A DNA stretch of 64,000 nt from CAVQTK01 sp963716455 (lineage in GTDB: Bacteria; Pseudomonadota; Gammaproteobacteria; Coxiellales; Coxiellaceae). Position 1 is the stretch's first letter; each line of letters starts with the position of its first letter. The translations under genes were made by a program, and so were the position numbers. Location of the stretch: assembly GCA_963716455.1 (NCBI GenBank), contig CAVQTK010000018.1:62001-126000 (forward strand), written 5' to 3'. The notes under the pieces were generated by a model. The model saw nothing but the letters and a program-made list of their open reading frames with translations, had not been told where the DNA came from and searched no databases. Shown one piece after another: positions 8,642-17,839 of this stretch.

Positions 8642-10387
8642 ATGCGCATTAAAATTCTTTCACCTCAATTAGCGGATCAAATTGCTGCCGGTGAAGTAAT
8701 AGAACGTCCTGCTGCAGTAGTTAAGGAATTGATTGAAAACAGTTTAGATGCTTTAGCCGAGCATATTTCGATTGATATTAAACAAGGTGGTCTAGAATTG
8801 ATTCGTGTTCGTGATGATGGCCAGGGAATCATCAAAGATGACATGAAGTTGGCACTGTATCGTCATGCAACTAATAAAATTGCACAATTAACTGATTTAG
8901 AACGGGTAGCCACTTTAGGGTTTCGTGGAGAGGCTTTGGCCAGCGTGAGTGCTGTTTCGCGTTTAACGCTAATATCTCGACATTACCAATCTGAAGAGGC
9001 ATGGTGTATTCGCAGTGGTTTAGTAGAAGAAAGTCTTCAACCCATAGCTCATCCAATTGGTACCTCAGTGGAAGTAAGCGATTTATTTTTCAATACACCT
9101 GTTCGACGTAAATTTTTACGTCAACCTAAAATTGAATTCCAGTACATTGAATCTATTGTGCAAAGGTTAGCTCTAAGCCGTTTTGATGTTGCTTTCCGCT
9201 TGTTACACAATCAAAAGGTAGTTTTTTCTAATGCTATTGCACCTGATACAGTATCACGTGAACAACGTGTAGCCACATTCTTAGGGTCTGCATTCATGGA
9301 GAATGCCATTGCTATTGAAATGGTAACTGCAGAATTGACTTTGCGAGGATGGTTAGGATTACCAAGCTTTCACCGGAGTCAGGCTGATATGCAATATGCC
9401 TATTTAAACGGGCGCTTTATACGTGACAAATTACTAGCTCATGCCGTTCGTCAAGCTTATGAAGGAATACTATTCCATGGTCGTTACCCTGCCTATGTAC
9501 TTTATCTTACTTGTGACCCGGGAAGGGTAGATGTGAACGTTCATCCTACTAAACAGGAAATCCGTTTTCGTGATAGCCGGCAGGTACATAACTTTGTCAC
9601 TTACGCTGTTCGCGAGGCATTACAGAAAATACGACCATTCCCTCCTTCTCAAATAAAACCGTCATCCAAAGAGGTCCTCTTAGCAACACATAATTACTAT
9701 CAAAAATCATTATCCTTAACGCCATTACCTATTGCAGTAATGGAATCCGCATCAACTTATCAAGCATGCAAACCTACTATTCAAGGACCCTCTTTTCAAG
9801 GAGGGTCTTCTTTAGGAACCGCTATTGCTCAACTACATAACACTTATATTTTGGCGCAAAATGAATCGGGTCTTATTATTATTGATATGCATGCGGCTCA
9901 TGAGCGATTAGTGTTTGAGAAAATGAAAAACTTACAAGAAGGTCAGCCCATTCCCACTCAACCGCTGCTATTACCCGTTGATATTGCTCTAAATAGTCAA
10001 GAGTACAAATGTTGGGAAATCCAGCAACAGTATTTCTCTGAAGCAGGTCTGATAACTGAAGCAATCGGACCAGACTCAATTTTGGTCCGTGAAATACCTG
10101 TGTTATGGAAAAATTTTGACATTGCACAACTTATTCATGATGTATTGGCAGATTTAATCACCTATTCTATCAGTAATAGAATGCAACAAAAAATGTATGA
10201 GTTATTGGGTAATATTGCCTGTCACAATTCTGTGCACGCAAAATATTCTCTCACAATAACCGAAATGAATGCTATTTTACGCGAAATGGAACAAACTCCT
10301 AATAGTAGTCAATGTAATCATGGGCGCCCTACCTGGAAACAATTTACTTGGAGGGAATTGGATCGGTTCTTTTTACGTGGCCGGTAA
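8642..10387 (+). CDS. mutL: DNA mismatch repair protein MutL
   Basis: Couples MutS mismatch recognition to downstream excision. The 581 residues are intact. N-terminal GHKL ATPase motifs are visible: ELIENSLDA near residues 31-39, RDDGQGI near 57-63, and TLGFRGEALASV near 90-101. The C-terminal half carries DMHAAHERLVFE, which fits the endonuclease motif DxHA(x)2E(x)4E, together with ACHNSVHA and CNHGRPTW metal-site motifs. This resembles MutL of species without MutH, so I infer that strand nicking is done by MutL itself. The final FLRGR is close to the usual end. Confidence 0.96.
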   Translation: MRIKILSPQLADQIAAGEVIERPAAVVKELIENSLDALAEHISIDIKQGGLELIRVRDDGQGIIKDDMKLALYRHATNKIAQLTDLERVATLGFRGEALASVSAVSRLTLISRHYQSEEAWCIRSGLVEESLQPIAHPIGTSVEVSDLFFNTPVRRKFLRQPKIEFQYIESIVQRLALSRFDVAFRLLHNQKVVFSNAIAPDTVSREQRVATFLGSAFMENAIAIEMVTAELTLRGWLGLPSFHRSQADMQYAYLNGRFIRDKLLAHAVRQAYEGILFHGRYPAYVLYLTCDPGRVDVNVHPTKQEIRFRDSRQVHNFVTYAVREALQKIRPFPPSQIKPSSKEVLLATHNYYQKSLSLTPLPIAVMESASTYQACKPTIQGPSFQGGSSLGTAIAQLHNTYILAQNESGLIIIDMHAAHERLVFEKMKNLQEGQPIPTQPLLLPVDIALNSQEYKCWEIQQQYFSEAGLITEAIGPDSILVREIPVLWKNFDIAQLIHDVLADLITYSISNRMQQKMYELLGNIACHNSVHAKYSLTITEMNAILREMEQTPNSSQCNHGRPTWKQFTWRELDRFFLRGR

Positions 10388-10411
10388 GACAAAGAATCAT
10401 TAATTTTATGT

Positions 10412-10417
10412 TATAAT
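10412..10417 (+). promoter_or_regulatory. Candidate extended -10 promoter after mutL
   Basis: TGTTATAAT matches the extended -10 consensus TGnTATAAT. No good -35 is seen at the usual spacing, which extended -10 promoters do not need. It would drive the nucleotidase gene and miaA. Confidence 0.4.
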
Positions 10418-10437
10418 TTTCACATGGAATTTATTCG

Positions 10438-10453
10438 CCGCGGCTTGCCGCGG
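10438..10453. other. GC-rich hairpin CCGCGG-CTTG-CCGCGG
   Basis: A perfect six-base stem with a four-base loop in otherwise AT-rich sequence, lying in the leader between the -10 box and the nucleotidase start. No T-tract follows. Confidence 0.45.
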
Positions 10454-10484
10454 AACTTTGCGCAAAATAAAAAAGTGGTTACGC

Positions 10485-11081
10485 ATGGCAAAAACTATAA
10501 TTGCTGTAGATATAGATGAGGTGCTGTCACCTTTTATGCCTGGTTTGGTAGATTGGCATAATATGCATTACGGTACTTCTTTTCAGATAAGTGATTTTTC
10601 TAATTATAATTTAGATCTTACTTTAGGAGGCACTCGAGAAGAGGCTATTCAAAAATGTGGGGAGTATTTTTTAAACCGAGATCCTAAAATAACTTTACCT
10701 TTAGCCCATGCACAACGTGTATTAACTCGTCTTAAACAGGATTATCAATTAATCATAGTAACCTCTCGTACTCTTCTGCAGAAAGATCATACTGAAACCT
10801 GGTTACTGGAACATCTTCCTGATACGTTCTCGCAAGTGGTGATGTGTAATCATTGGACAAATGATAAAAAAAATTTAATTAAAAAGTCAAAAGCTTGTTT
10901 AAATGTCGGAGCAAAATATCTAATAGATGATTTACCTCATTATATAGAGGATGCCGTAGCTGCGGGTATTTCAGGTTTGTTATTTGGTGAGTATCCATGG
11001 AATCAGCAGATTTCAGTTAACTCACAAATTTGTCGAGTCACGGATTGGATAGCAGTAGAAAAATATTTTTACCCATCATGA
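10485..11081 (+). CDS. HAD-family 5'(3')-deoxyribonucleotidase-like protein
   Basis: Probable phosphatase of the 5' nucleotidase C type, acting on deoxyribonucleoside monophosphates (substrate inferred from family). The HAD motif I is VDIDEVLSPFMP at the N-terminus with both aspartates, motif II lies in IIVTSRT, and the acidic motif IV is LIDDLPHYIEDA. The ATG at 10485 is preferred because the first motif then starts about eight residues in; an upstream TTG at 10458 would add nine residues from beside the GC-rich hairpin. It overlaps miaA by four bases. A gene at this spot between mutL and miaA is unusual. Confidence 0.8.
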   Translation: MAKTIIAVDIDEVLSPFMPGLVDWHNMHYGTSFQISDFSNYNLDLTLGGTREEAIQKCGEYFLNRDPKITLPLAHAQRVLTRLKQDYQLIIVTSRTLLQKDHTETWLLEHLPDTFSQVVMCNHWTNDKKNLIKKSKACLNVGAKYLIDDLPHYIEDAVAAGISGLLFGEYPWNQQISVNSQICRVTDWIAVEKYFYPS

Positions 11082-12011
11082 AATCACAATTACCGGTCAT
11101 TTGCTTAATGGGACCTACAGCTTGTGGTAAGACAGATTTAGCCATTGAATTTGGTGCAACATCTTCCTTGGGAAATTATTAGCGCTGATTCAGCATTAGT
11201 TTATCGAGGATTAGACATTGGCACGGCCAAGCCTACATCGACACAGCTGGCCGCAGCCCCTCATCGTTTAATTGATATTTGTGACCCAAGCTTTATCTAC
11301 TCGGTAGGTGATTTCCGTCGTGACGCTTTGCATGAAATTGAAGATATTCATCGGCGTGGCAAAGTTCCTTTGTTAGTTGGTGGTAGCATGTTGTACTTTT
11401 GGGCATTACAAAATGGATTAGCGTCTTTACCTACAGCAGATAGTATTTGCCGTGCTAAAATTAGTGCGCAAGCATCCGAATTAGGTTGGCCTGCTTTACA
11501 TCAACAGTTATCCCAAATAGACTCTCTAGCTGCAGCACGAATTCATCCTCAAGATGGACAACGAATTCAACGGGCTTTGGAGGTTTATTATTCAACTGGC
11601 CAGACCATAACGCATTGGCAATATCAATTCACCAAACGTTTGCCTTACAAAGTAGTGAATATTATTTTAGCGCCAGAAAAACGTGAGTCATTACAACAAC
11701 GTATTGTGTTAAGGTTGCAGAGGCTTTTAGCACTGGGATTTATTGATGAGGTGCAAAACTTGCGTCAACGAAATGATCTTAATGCAAATTTACCGGCTTT
11801 ACGCACAGTGGGTTATCGCCAAATATGGGAATATTTAGAAAATCCTTACCCTATAACCACATTAATTAATCAAATCCAAGTAGCCACAGCTCAACTTGCA
11901 AAGCGTCAGATGACGTGGCTACGACGGTGGAAACAGGCAACTTGGTTAACTATGGAGGCTCCACATAAGGAATTAATCCAACAGATACAAAGTGCTTTAC
12001 AAATAGTGTAA
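11078..12011 (+). pseudogene. miaA: tRNA dimethylallyltransferase MiaA, one frameshift
   Basis: Adds the dimethylallyl group to A37 of tRNAs reading UNN codons. The first frame has the P-loop GPTACGKTDLA at residues 12-22, then stops after 34 codons. The second frame carries the rest: EIISADSALVYRGLDIGTAKP, DICDP, LLVGGSMLYFWAL and the C-terminal RQMTWLRRW. Removing one T from the TTT run at 11150-11152 joins them into about 310 residues, the normal length. This is the only lesion, so a sequencing error is possible. It overlaps the nucleotidase gene (ATGA). hfq, which commonly follows miaA, is absent. Confidence 0.85.
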
Positions 12012-12057
12012 AATTGCCCCTGCATTTATTAGCTTAGGAATTGCGAGAAGAAATACT

Positions 12058-12666
12058 ATGGAACAAAATCGCTTCGAGGAAATTAATAAATTCTGGTTTG
12101 GCAGAGTGGAGCAAACTATTATCCCTAGTGAACATCGAGCTCGAGTTTGGTTTGGTGATGACAAGGAGGTAGATGCAGAAATACAAAGCCTATTCAGTGA
12201 AGATTTGGAACGTGCTGCTACTGGAGAATATGATACCTGGAGGACCATTCCTCATGGTCAATTGGCTTTGATTATACTTTTAGATCAATTTTCTAGACAT
12301 TTATACCGAAATACCCCACATATTTTTGCTCAAGATGCAAAGGCATTACAAATTTGTCTAGAAGGATTATACCAAGAGTCGGATCATGCTCTAAGTTTAA
12401 TTGAACGGATTTTTTATTATTTTCCACTATTACATAGTGAAAATTTAGTGCATCAAGAACAAGGAGTGGAAAATTATCAAATATTGATGGAATTAGCTTT
12501 TGCTGAAACTCGCATTATTTATGAAAGTTTTTTAAAATTTGCCAGTCATCATTACAGCATTATTCAGCGCTTTGGCCGGTTCCCACAGCGAAACCTTTTA
12601 CTGGGTCGCCAATCTACTCCTGAAGAACTCATGTATTTAAAACAAATTGAAACGTCCCCGGAGTAA
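12058..12666 (+). CDS. DUF924 family protein
   Basis: A 202-residue protein of the DUF924 family, whose biochemical role is not established. Family hallmarks seen are FWFG near the N-terminus, the VWFG pair, DTWRTIPHGQLALIILLDQFSRHLYR near residues 60-85, and FYYFPLLHSE near 120-130. It is predicted soluble and mostly helical, with no signal peptide. It stands at the head of a compact block with DUF1820 and nagZ, seven bases before the former. An alternative description is a TPR-like alpha-solenoid of unknown partner. Confidence 0.85.
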   Translation: MEQNRFEEINKFWFGRVEQTIIPSEHRARVWFGDDKEVDAEIQSLFSEDLERAATGEYDTWRTIPHGQLALIILLDQFSRHLYRNTPHIFAQDAKALQICLEGLYQESDHALSLIERIFYYFPLLHSENLVHQEQGVENYQILMELAFAETRIIYESFLKFASHHYSIIQRFGRFPQRNLLLGRQSTPEELMYLKQIETSPE

Positions 12667-12673
12667 TCGTGCT

Positions 12674-12988
12674 ATGTCCAAAAATGAACGTCTCATTTAT
12701 CGCATATTATTTATTCAACAAGATGAACTGAAAGAACTTTATTCCCAATATATCTCTGAGGAAACATTGGTTGGTTTTATAGAAGCAGATACTCTACTAG
12801 TGCATGATAGCTCTGGTCAGTGGGTAGTTGAATCTACAGAAGTTAAACGTTGCTATATTCCTTTGCATACCATTGTACGCATCGATGAAATCATATTAGA
12901 TGGTCCATTGAAAAAATCAGCTGGTGCGAGTAACGTGAGTCATTTACCTCGTGCATTTAAAAAATCGACAATAGCGGGACAAAAATGA
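12674..12988 (+). CDS. DUF1820 family protein
   Basis: A short protein (104 residues) matching the DUF1820 family, common in gammaproteobacteria next to nagZ; its function is unknown. Recognisable parts are IYRILFIQQDE at the start, GFIEADTLLV, and a central KRCYIPLHTIVRIDEI, with a basic C-terminus. The ATG at 12674 is chosen because the conserved region starts there; a longer frame upstream overlaps the DUF924 gene. Its stop overlaps the nagZ start by four bases (ATGA). Confidence 0.85.
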   Translation: MSKNERLIYRILFIQQDELKELYSQYISEETLVGFIEADTLLVHDSSGQWVVESTEVKRCYIPLHTIVRIDEIILDGPLKKSAGASNVSHLPRAFKKSTIAGQK

Positions 12989-13956
12989 GTGAATTGGGTT
13001 GTGTTTTAATGGATTTAGAAAGTACGGAGTTAACTTTTCAGGAGCAAGAATTATTACAGCACCCAGTTTGTGCTGGAGTGATATTATTTTCTCGTAACTA
13101 TCAAAGTCCCGAACAGTTAAAATCCCTAATTCAACAAATTAAAAAGTTGCGACCTAATTCTATAGTGGCTACCGACCAAGAAGGTGGTAGGGTGCAAAGA
13201 TTTCGTGCAGGATTTACCGTCCTACCATCTATGTCACACTGGGGTAAATGCTATGATCAAGACCAACAGTCTTGTTATGAGCAAATGAATAAAACAATTA
13301 GTGCTATGGTGCATGAAATCGGTGCTGTGGGTATTAATTTAAATCTTATGCCAGTCTTAGACTTAAATCATGGCATTAGTGAAGTTATTGGAGAGCGCAG
13401 CATACATTCTGATCCCAATGTTGTAATCACTTTGGGTGAATTGATAATAGACCAATTGCAACGTGAAGGTTTTTGTGCAGTAGGTAAACATTTTCCAGGC
13501 CATGGTGCGGTAGCTGCTGATTCACATTTAAGTCTGCCAATAGATAAACGTGAGTGGTCAAACTTATGGGATAAAGATCTACGTCCTTTTGTTAACCTAA
13601 TTGGAAAGCTAGATGGTATTATGCCAGCTCATATCCTATTCCCAATGATTGATCACCGTCCCACTACTTTTTCACCATTTTGGTTACGGGAAATTCTAAG
13701 AAACAAATTAGGATTTCAAGGACTAATTATTAGCGATGACCTAAATATGAATGCAGTGTCGTCTTATGGAAATTTTGCACAACGTGCTATTTTAGCTTTA
13801 GAAGCAGGTTGCGATTTATTATTGGTGTGCAATAATCGTTTAGGATTTATTGAAGTATTATCTGCTCTTTATCCTTATGACCGTAGCGAATGTGCTATGC
13901 GAATTAAGCAGTTTAATAACAAGGCTCAGCATGGATCTGCCACAACATATTCTTGA
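12985..13956 (+). CDS. nagZ: Beta-N-acetylhexosaminidase NagZ (GH3)
   Basis: Cytoplasmic glycosidase that removes GlcNAc from anhydro-muropeptides in cell-wall recycling. The 323 residues cover a single GH3 barrel: VATDQEGGRVQRF near residues 61-73, the catalytic-loop motif KHFPGHGAVAADSHLSLP near 168-185 with its His/Asp dyad, and the nucleophile aspartate in LIISDDLNM near 250. Length is close to the E. coli enzyme (341). Translation is likely coupled to DUF1820, and the end overlaps the hpt remnant by 26 bases. Confidence 0.95.
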   Translation: MSELGCVLMDLESTELTFQEQELLQHPVCAGVILFSRNYQSPEQLKSLIQQIKKLRPNSIVATDQEGGRVQRFRAGFTVLPSMSHWGKCYDQDQQSCYEQMNKTISAMVHEIGAVGINLNLMPVLDLNHGISEVIGERSIHSDPNVVITLGELIIDQLQREGFCAVGKHFPGHGAVAADSHLSLPIDKREWSNLWDKDLRPFVNLIGKLDGIMPAHILFPMIDHRPTTFSPFWLREILRNKLGFQGLIISDDLNMNAVSSYGNFAQRAILALEAGCDLLLVCNNRLGFIEVLSALYPYDRSECAMRIKQFNNKAQHGSATTYS

Positions 13957-14522
13957 AATTTATTCTCAAGCAACTTGTCTTTATACTCGAGGACAGGTGG
14001 AGCAAGCTTTAGATTCCTTGGCAAATCAATTGAATCTTCAATTCGCTGATAGTAATCCTATTCTTTTATGTGTGGTTTTAGGGGGAATAGTTACTTTAGA
14101 AATTTATTACCCCGATGAAATTTTCTACTTGGAAATTGATTATGTTATGCCAGTCGCTATAAAGGCAAGCCTCGTCGGCAAAAATTTGTCGTGGAAAGCT
14201 ATCATCTTGATATTGCCACTAGTTCTGAGCGGATAATCATTGTAATGATATTTTGGATGGGGGTTGACATAAAAGGGATTTTTGACTGTCGTGGAAAGAA
14301 AGCCAAAAAATGTGTATTCTGCTGTGTTAGTAGATAAGTTGGGGGCAAGGCAGCCAAACGGTGTAGCTCAAGCTGATTTTTTTGGTTTGACGGTAAATAA
14401 TCACTATGTGTTTGGCTATGGTCTTGACTATAAAGGTTATTTACAAATGCCCAGGAATTTATCAAGTTGCTCTGAGTACGAAAAGTAGGAAGCTGCACAG
14501 TCAGCCATTACGAATTTATTGA
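13931..14522 (+). pseudogene. hpt: Hypoxanthine-guanine phosphoribosyltransferase remnant
   Basis: Purine salvage enzyme, now broken. The start MDLPQHILEIYSQATCLY and the segment PILLCVVLGGIV are in one frame, the downstream NVYSAVLVDKLGARQPNGVA and FGYGLDYKGYL in another, and the final PGIYQVALSTKSRK in a third. The PRPP-binding motif, which should read VDDILDGG, is itself disrupted near 14236-14260. Joined length would be about 190 residues, normal for Hpt. At least three indels make this a real pseudogene. Confidence 0.8.
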
Positions 14523-14537
14523 GTCAAAGGAAAGACG

Positions 14538-14714
14538 ATGAAAAAAATATACTTCGCAATTTGTTTAACCTTATTGTTAAGTTTAACAGGATGCCAATCA
14601 CAATCACCAGAAGCCAATTACAATAATCAATGTGATGAAGCCACAGGCCAATGTGGGCCACCCAATGCGAAGGTTTCTGGAGAAGTCGCTTCTCAAGTTG
14701 ACGAAATGTTGTAG
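14538..14714 (+). CDS. Very small putative lipoprotein (58 residues)
   Basis: MKKIYFAICLTLLLSLTGC is a textbook lipoprotein signal with lipobox LTGC and cleavage before Cys19. The Shine-Dalgarno AAAGGAAAG precedes the ATG at proper distance. The mature peptide is about 40 residues with two more cysteines (in NNQCDEATGQCGPP) that could form a disulphide, and an acidic C-terminus. No family recognised. It lies between the dead hpt and the dehydratase gene, only eight bases before the latter. Confidence 0.65.
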   Translation: MKKIYFAICLTLLLSLTGCQSQSPEANYNNQCDEATGQCGPPNAKVSGEVASQVDEML

Positions 14715-14722
14715 TTTTTTCG

Positions 14723-15708
14723 ATGAGTGAACTAATAATTCCTGCTCCAACTAATATTAATCCAGTAATAGGTCCTTCTTTACTGGATATTCATCAAGCT
14801 AGAGAATCCTTAGGAAAAAAAATATTAACTACACCAGTCTGGCAAATGAAATCCTACCCAAATGTGGATTTATGGTTAAAGCTAGAATTATTCCAATATA
14901 CCGGAAGTTTTAAAATCCGTGGTGCCTTATTAGGAATGTTTGCTTTATCAGCTGAACAAAAGTCTAATGGAGTTATCGCTACCAGTGCCGGGAACCATGG
15001 TATTGCTGTAGCTTATGCAGCTAATTTGTTGAGTATTTCAGCCAAAATACTAATGCCTAAAACAGCAAGTCCCATACGCATAAAACTTTGTAAAGATTAT
15101 GGCGCCGAGGTTTTGCTTTGTGAAGACGTGCAACAAGTTTTTTCCCAAGTTGAGGAAATCCAAAAGAACGAAAATCGTACACTTATTCATCCTTTTTCTG
15201 GAAGAAACGTTCCTTAGGGACAGGTACTTTAGGGGTAGAACTCTATAGACAAGTTGATGAACTAGATGCATTAATTGTTGCAATTGGCGGAGGTGGTCTA
15301 ATTAGTGGCATAGCTAACGCCTATAAACAACTACAGCCTAATATTAAAATTTATGGAGTAGAGCCAGAAGGTGCTGCAGTTATGGCTTCAAGTTTTGCAA
15401 TGGGAAAGCCAGCACAAGGGATACAACTCCATACTATTGCTGACAGCTTAGCAACGCCTCATACTGAAATCTACCCTTTTTCTTTATGCCATCAATTCGT
15501 AGATGGTATTGTCAAGGTACCAGATACTGATATTATAGCCGCAGTTAAATTTTTGTTTCATAAAATGAAATTAGCTGTTGAACCAGCAGCAGCAATAGGG
15601 ATTGCGGCACTAAACGGACCTTTGCGAAATTTGTTATCCAAAAAACGTGTCGGTATTATTATTTCTGGTACAAATATTGATGAGCATAGATACTGCAGTT
15701 TGATGTAG
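14723..15708 (+). pseudogene. PLP-dependent threonine/serine dehydratase, one frameshift
   Basis: Fold-type II PLP enzyme of the threonine ammonia-lyase / serine racemase group. PLP lysine lies in GSFKIRGAL near residue 61, ATSAGNHGIAVAYAA near 88-102 and the phosphate loop GGGGLISGIA in the second frame, ending near a SGTNID segment. It is the short catabolic form of about 328 residues without the regulatory ACT domain of IlvA, so TdcB-like or serine racemase-like are both possible. The frames meet near 15210-15217, where restoring one T (CCTTTAGGG for CCTTAGGG) gives a normal VPLGTGTLG. Confidence 0.75.
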
Positions 15709-15720
15709 TAATAGCAAAAG

Positions 15721-16782
15721 TTAAATAGATAAACTTCTTGAAGGCTGATAGCCACTTCTTTGATAATCCATAAAAACACATAATACCTTAATAGAAGGGA
15801 CAATTGTTTGTGGTAGGGTTCTACTGTTGAGGAAGAAATACAGATTTAAACTTGTATTTATTCCTGGAATCGCCAATCGGGCTTGCTCTAGTGCTGCTAT
15901 TAACATCTCTCTGTCTTTAGAATGATCATCAGGTGAATAAGATGTTTCAGATATAAATTTCTCTACGTGAGAAAATAAATTTCCCATAAATTGATTAAAG
16001 GCTATTACGTTTTTACTCTGGTAAAGGCTTTCTGCCAATTCACAATAACTACCTGACTGCTGTTGGAAGTTAGCATATTTACTTGAGCCAGACAAGATGA
16101 GATTAGTAGACAATTCTGGTTTTTGTTGGCTTTTTATGTGAGCGGAGAGGTATTGTTTGATTTTGGACTGCAAACTACTTACATCCTGCCGTAAGCTCTT
16201 TATAGCATCTTTTTCTTCTTGATAGCCGTCATTATCTGTTTCCGAGTTAGCTTTTCTCTTCTTTCCTTTTAGTAGTTTTAAGGGGCCATATTGCTGTTCT
16301 AATAATTGCAATAAATAAATTAGACTCTTTTTGAAAACAAGCAATTGTGTCACATTCATCAGAGAGTAATTTCTAATCATTAATCTGGTTGCCCGTAAAC
16401 GCAGATCTTTTAATTCTACAGAGGAAATTTTACTGTCATACACGTGATTTTCTAAAGGTCGGGAAATCTCTTCTTTTTTAGATATGCTTACCCGCGAAGT
16501 TATTACTCCCACTCCCTGCACTTCATTATATATAGCTGAAACTTCATTTGTCCTGGGAGAAGCAATTGTGCTTAATCTTTCAAGCGCCTTATCCAACAAT
16601 TGAAGCTTATTTCTTCCAAACCATTTTAAGTGAAATTTAATAATATATTCTAAAACTTCATAATCCATTTCATATTTTGTATTGAATTTTAGAAATAATT
16701 TAGAATAGAGCTTCATATTTGCCGGGAGCAAGTTAATTTCTGTAATTGCTTTTCTATTAATTATATTACTTTTTCTTTTCAT
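15721..16782 (-). CDS. Unrecognised helical protein, candidate effector
   Basis: A complete frame of 353 residues that I cannot place in a family. It is predicted to be mostly alpha-helical and soluble, with a lysine-rich cluster LKGKKRKANSE near residue 172 that looks like a eukaryotic nuclear localisation signal, followed by an acidic segment and a coiled-coil-prone KSLRQDVSSLQSKIKQYL near 194-211. No signal peptide or membrane helix. It stands alone between the dehydratase and murI. Its low similarity to anything recognised and the lysine/glutamate-rich helices are typical of Legionellales type IV effectors, but that is inference only. Confidence 0.6.
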   Translation of the reverse strand: MKRKSNIINRKAITEINLLPANMKLYSKLFLKFNTKYEMDYEVLEYIIKFHLKWFGRNKLQLLDKALERLSTIASPRTNEVSAIYNEVQGVGVITSRVSISKKEEISRPLENHVYDSKISSVELKDLRLRATRLMIRNYSLMNVTQLLVFKKSLIYLLQLLEQQYGPLKLLKGKKRKANSETDNDGYQEEKDAIKSLRQDVSSLQSKIKQYLSAHIKSQQKPELSTNLILSGSSKYANFQQQSGSYCELAESLYQSKNVIAFNQFMGNLFSHVEKFISETSYSPDDHSKDREMLIAALEQARLAIPGINTSLNLYFFLNSRTLPQTIVPSIKVLCVFMDYQRSGYQPSRSLSI

Positions 16783-16880
16783 AAATTCTCCAGCTGCGAC
16801 GTTTCAATAAGTTTAAGAATTAAAAATTTGGTGTATTTTAAACCAATCTAAATTAAATTGCAAATTTTGAGAACAGTTAC

Positions 16881-17720
16881 TTAATTGTATTGAGTATCAA
16901 CTAAACAAACTTGTGCAGGATTAATAGGAATGTCTAAAAATTGTTGGGCTATGCGCACAAACCGCTCGGGCGAATCGGTAACAAAGAATTTAATATCTTC
17001 GGGTAAATACGATTGTTGATTTAATAATTCTCGCTCTTGAAGAATATCTTTCACAGCAAGCGCTGTGGCGGTTGCTGAGTCAATAAGATGAATATCTTTC
17101 CCGATAATTTTTTGAATCGTATTCGCCATAACAGGAAAATGAGTGCAACCCAATAGTAAGCAATCAGGTCGCGGGCTTTGATCAAATAAAGGATCTAAAT
17201 AATGTTTGGCGGTTAATTCTGCAATAGGTCCAGTAACCCAACCTTCTTCAGCTAAAGCAACGAATAAACCACAGCTGCGCGCTATCACTTGGGCCTGTGG
17301 TCGAATTTTTTTAATGGTATTTTGATAGCCTTGAGCATTAACTGTTGCCTCAGTAGCAATTACGGCAATGTAGCCATTACGCGATGCTAAACAAGCTGCC
17401 TGGGCGCCGGGTTCAAGTGTGCCAATAATGGGCAAAGTTAAAAAATTTTTTTTTAACACTGGTAATGCGAGGGTAGTTGCTGTATTACAAGCCACTACTA
17501 AAAGTTTTATATTTTGTGCAATTAGCATTCTGCTAGCATGTAATGCATAGTTAATAATTGTAGCAGGACTTTTAGTCCCATAGGGTAAGCGGGCAGTATC
17601 GCCTAAATATAAAAAAGATTCTTCCGGCAGCTCCTGTTGTAGAGCTCGTAACACTGTTAGCCCTCCCACTCCAGAATCGAAAACTGCAATGGGTAAGTTG
17701 GTAGAATTTTTATTTTTCAT
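16881..17720 (-). CDS. murI: Glutamate racemase
   Basis: Supplies D-glutamate for peptidoglycan by interconverting L- and D-Glu without a cofactor. The 279 residues carry both catalytic cysteines: VVACNTATTLALP near residue 77 and LLLGCTHFPVM near 190. The N-terminal FDSGVGGLTVLRAL and the LGDTARLPYGTKS segment are typical. Start at ATG 17720. A single intact gene, not clearly in an operon with its neighbours. Confidence 0.95.
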   Translation of the reverse strand: MKNKNSTNLPIAVFDSGVGGLTVLRALQQELPEESFLYLGDTARLPYGTKSPATIINYALHASRMLIAQNIKLLVVACNTATTLALPVLKKNFLTLPIIGTLEPGAQAACLASRNGYIAVIATEATVNAQGYQNTIKKIRPQAQVIARSCGLFVALAEEGWVTGPIAELTAKHYLDPLFDQSPRPDCLLLGCTHFPVMANTIQKIIGKDIHLIDSATATALAVKDILQERELLNQQSYLPEDIKFFVTDSPERFVRIAQQFLDIPINPAQVCLVDTQYN

Positions 17721-17839
17721 GGTTCTTCAATATTGGATAAATTAGTATTTTACCTCAAGCTCTCTCAGTATAAAAGCAATGATTTTTTTTAGTTATGAAT
17801 AACTAATACGGTAAAAGTATTTTCATATCTGATATTAAC

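Noticed and set aside
10438..10453. GC-rich hairpin as terminator after mutL
   Set aside because: There is no T-tract and a good -10 box lies just upstream, so it belongs to the leader of the next gene.
13850..13930. Longer start of the hpt frame inside nagZ
   Set aside because: The added residues are read out of frame from nagZ and do not match Hpt; the family start is at 13931.
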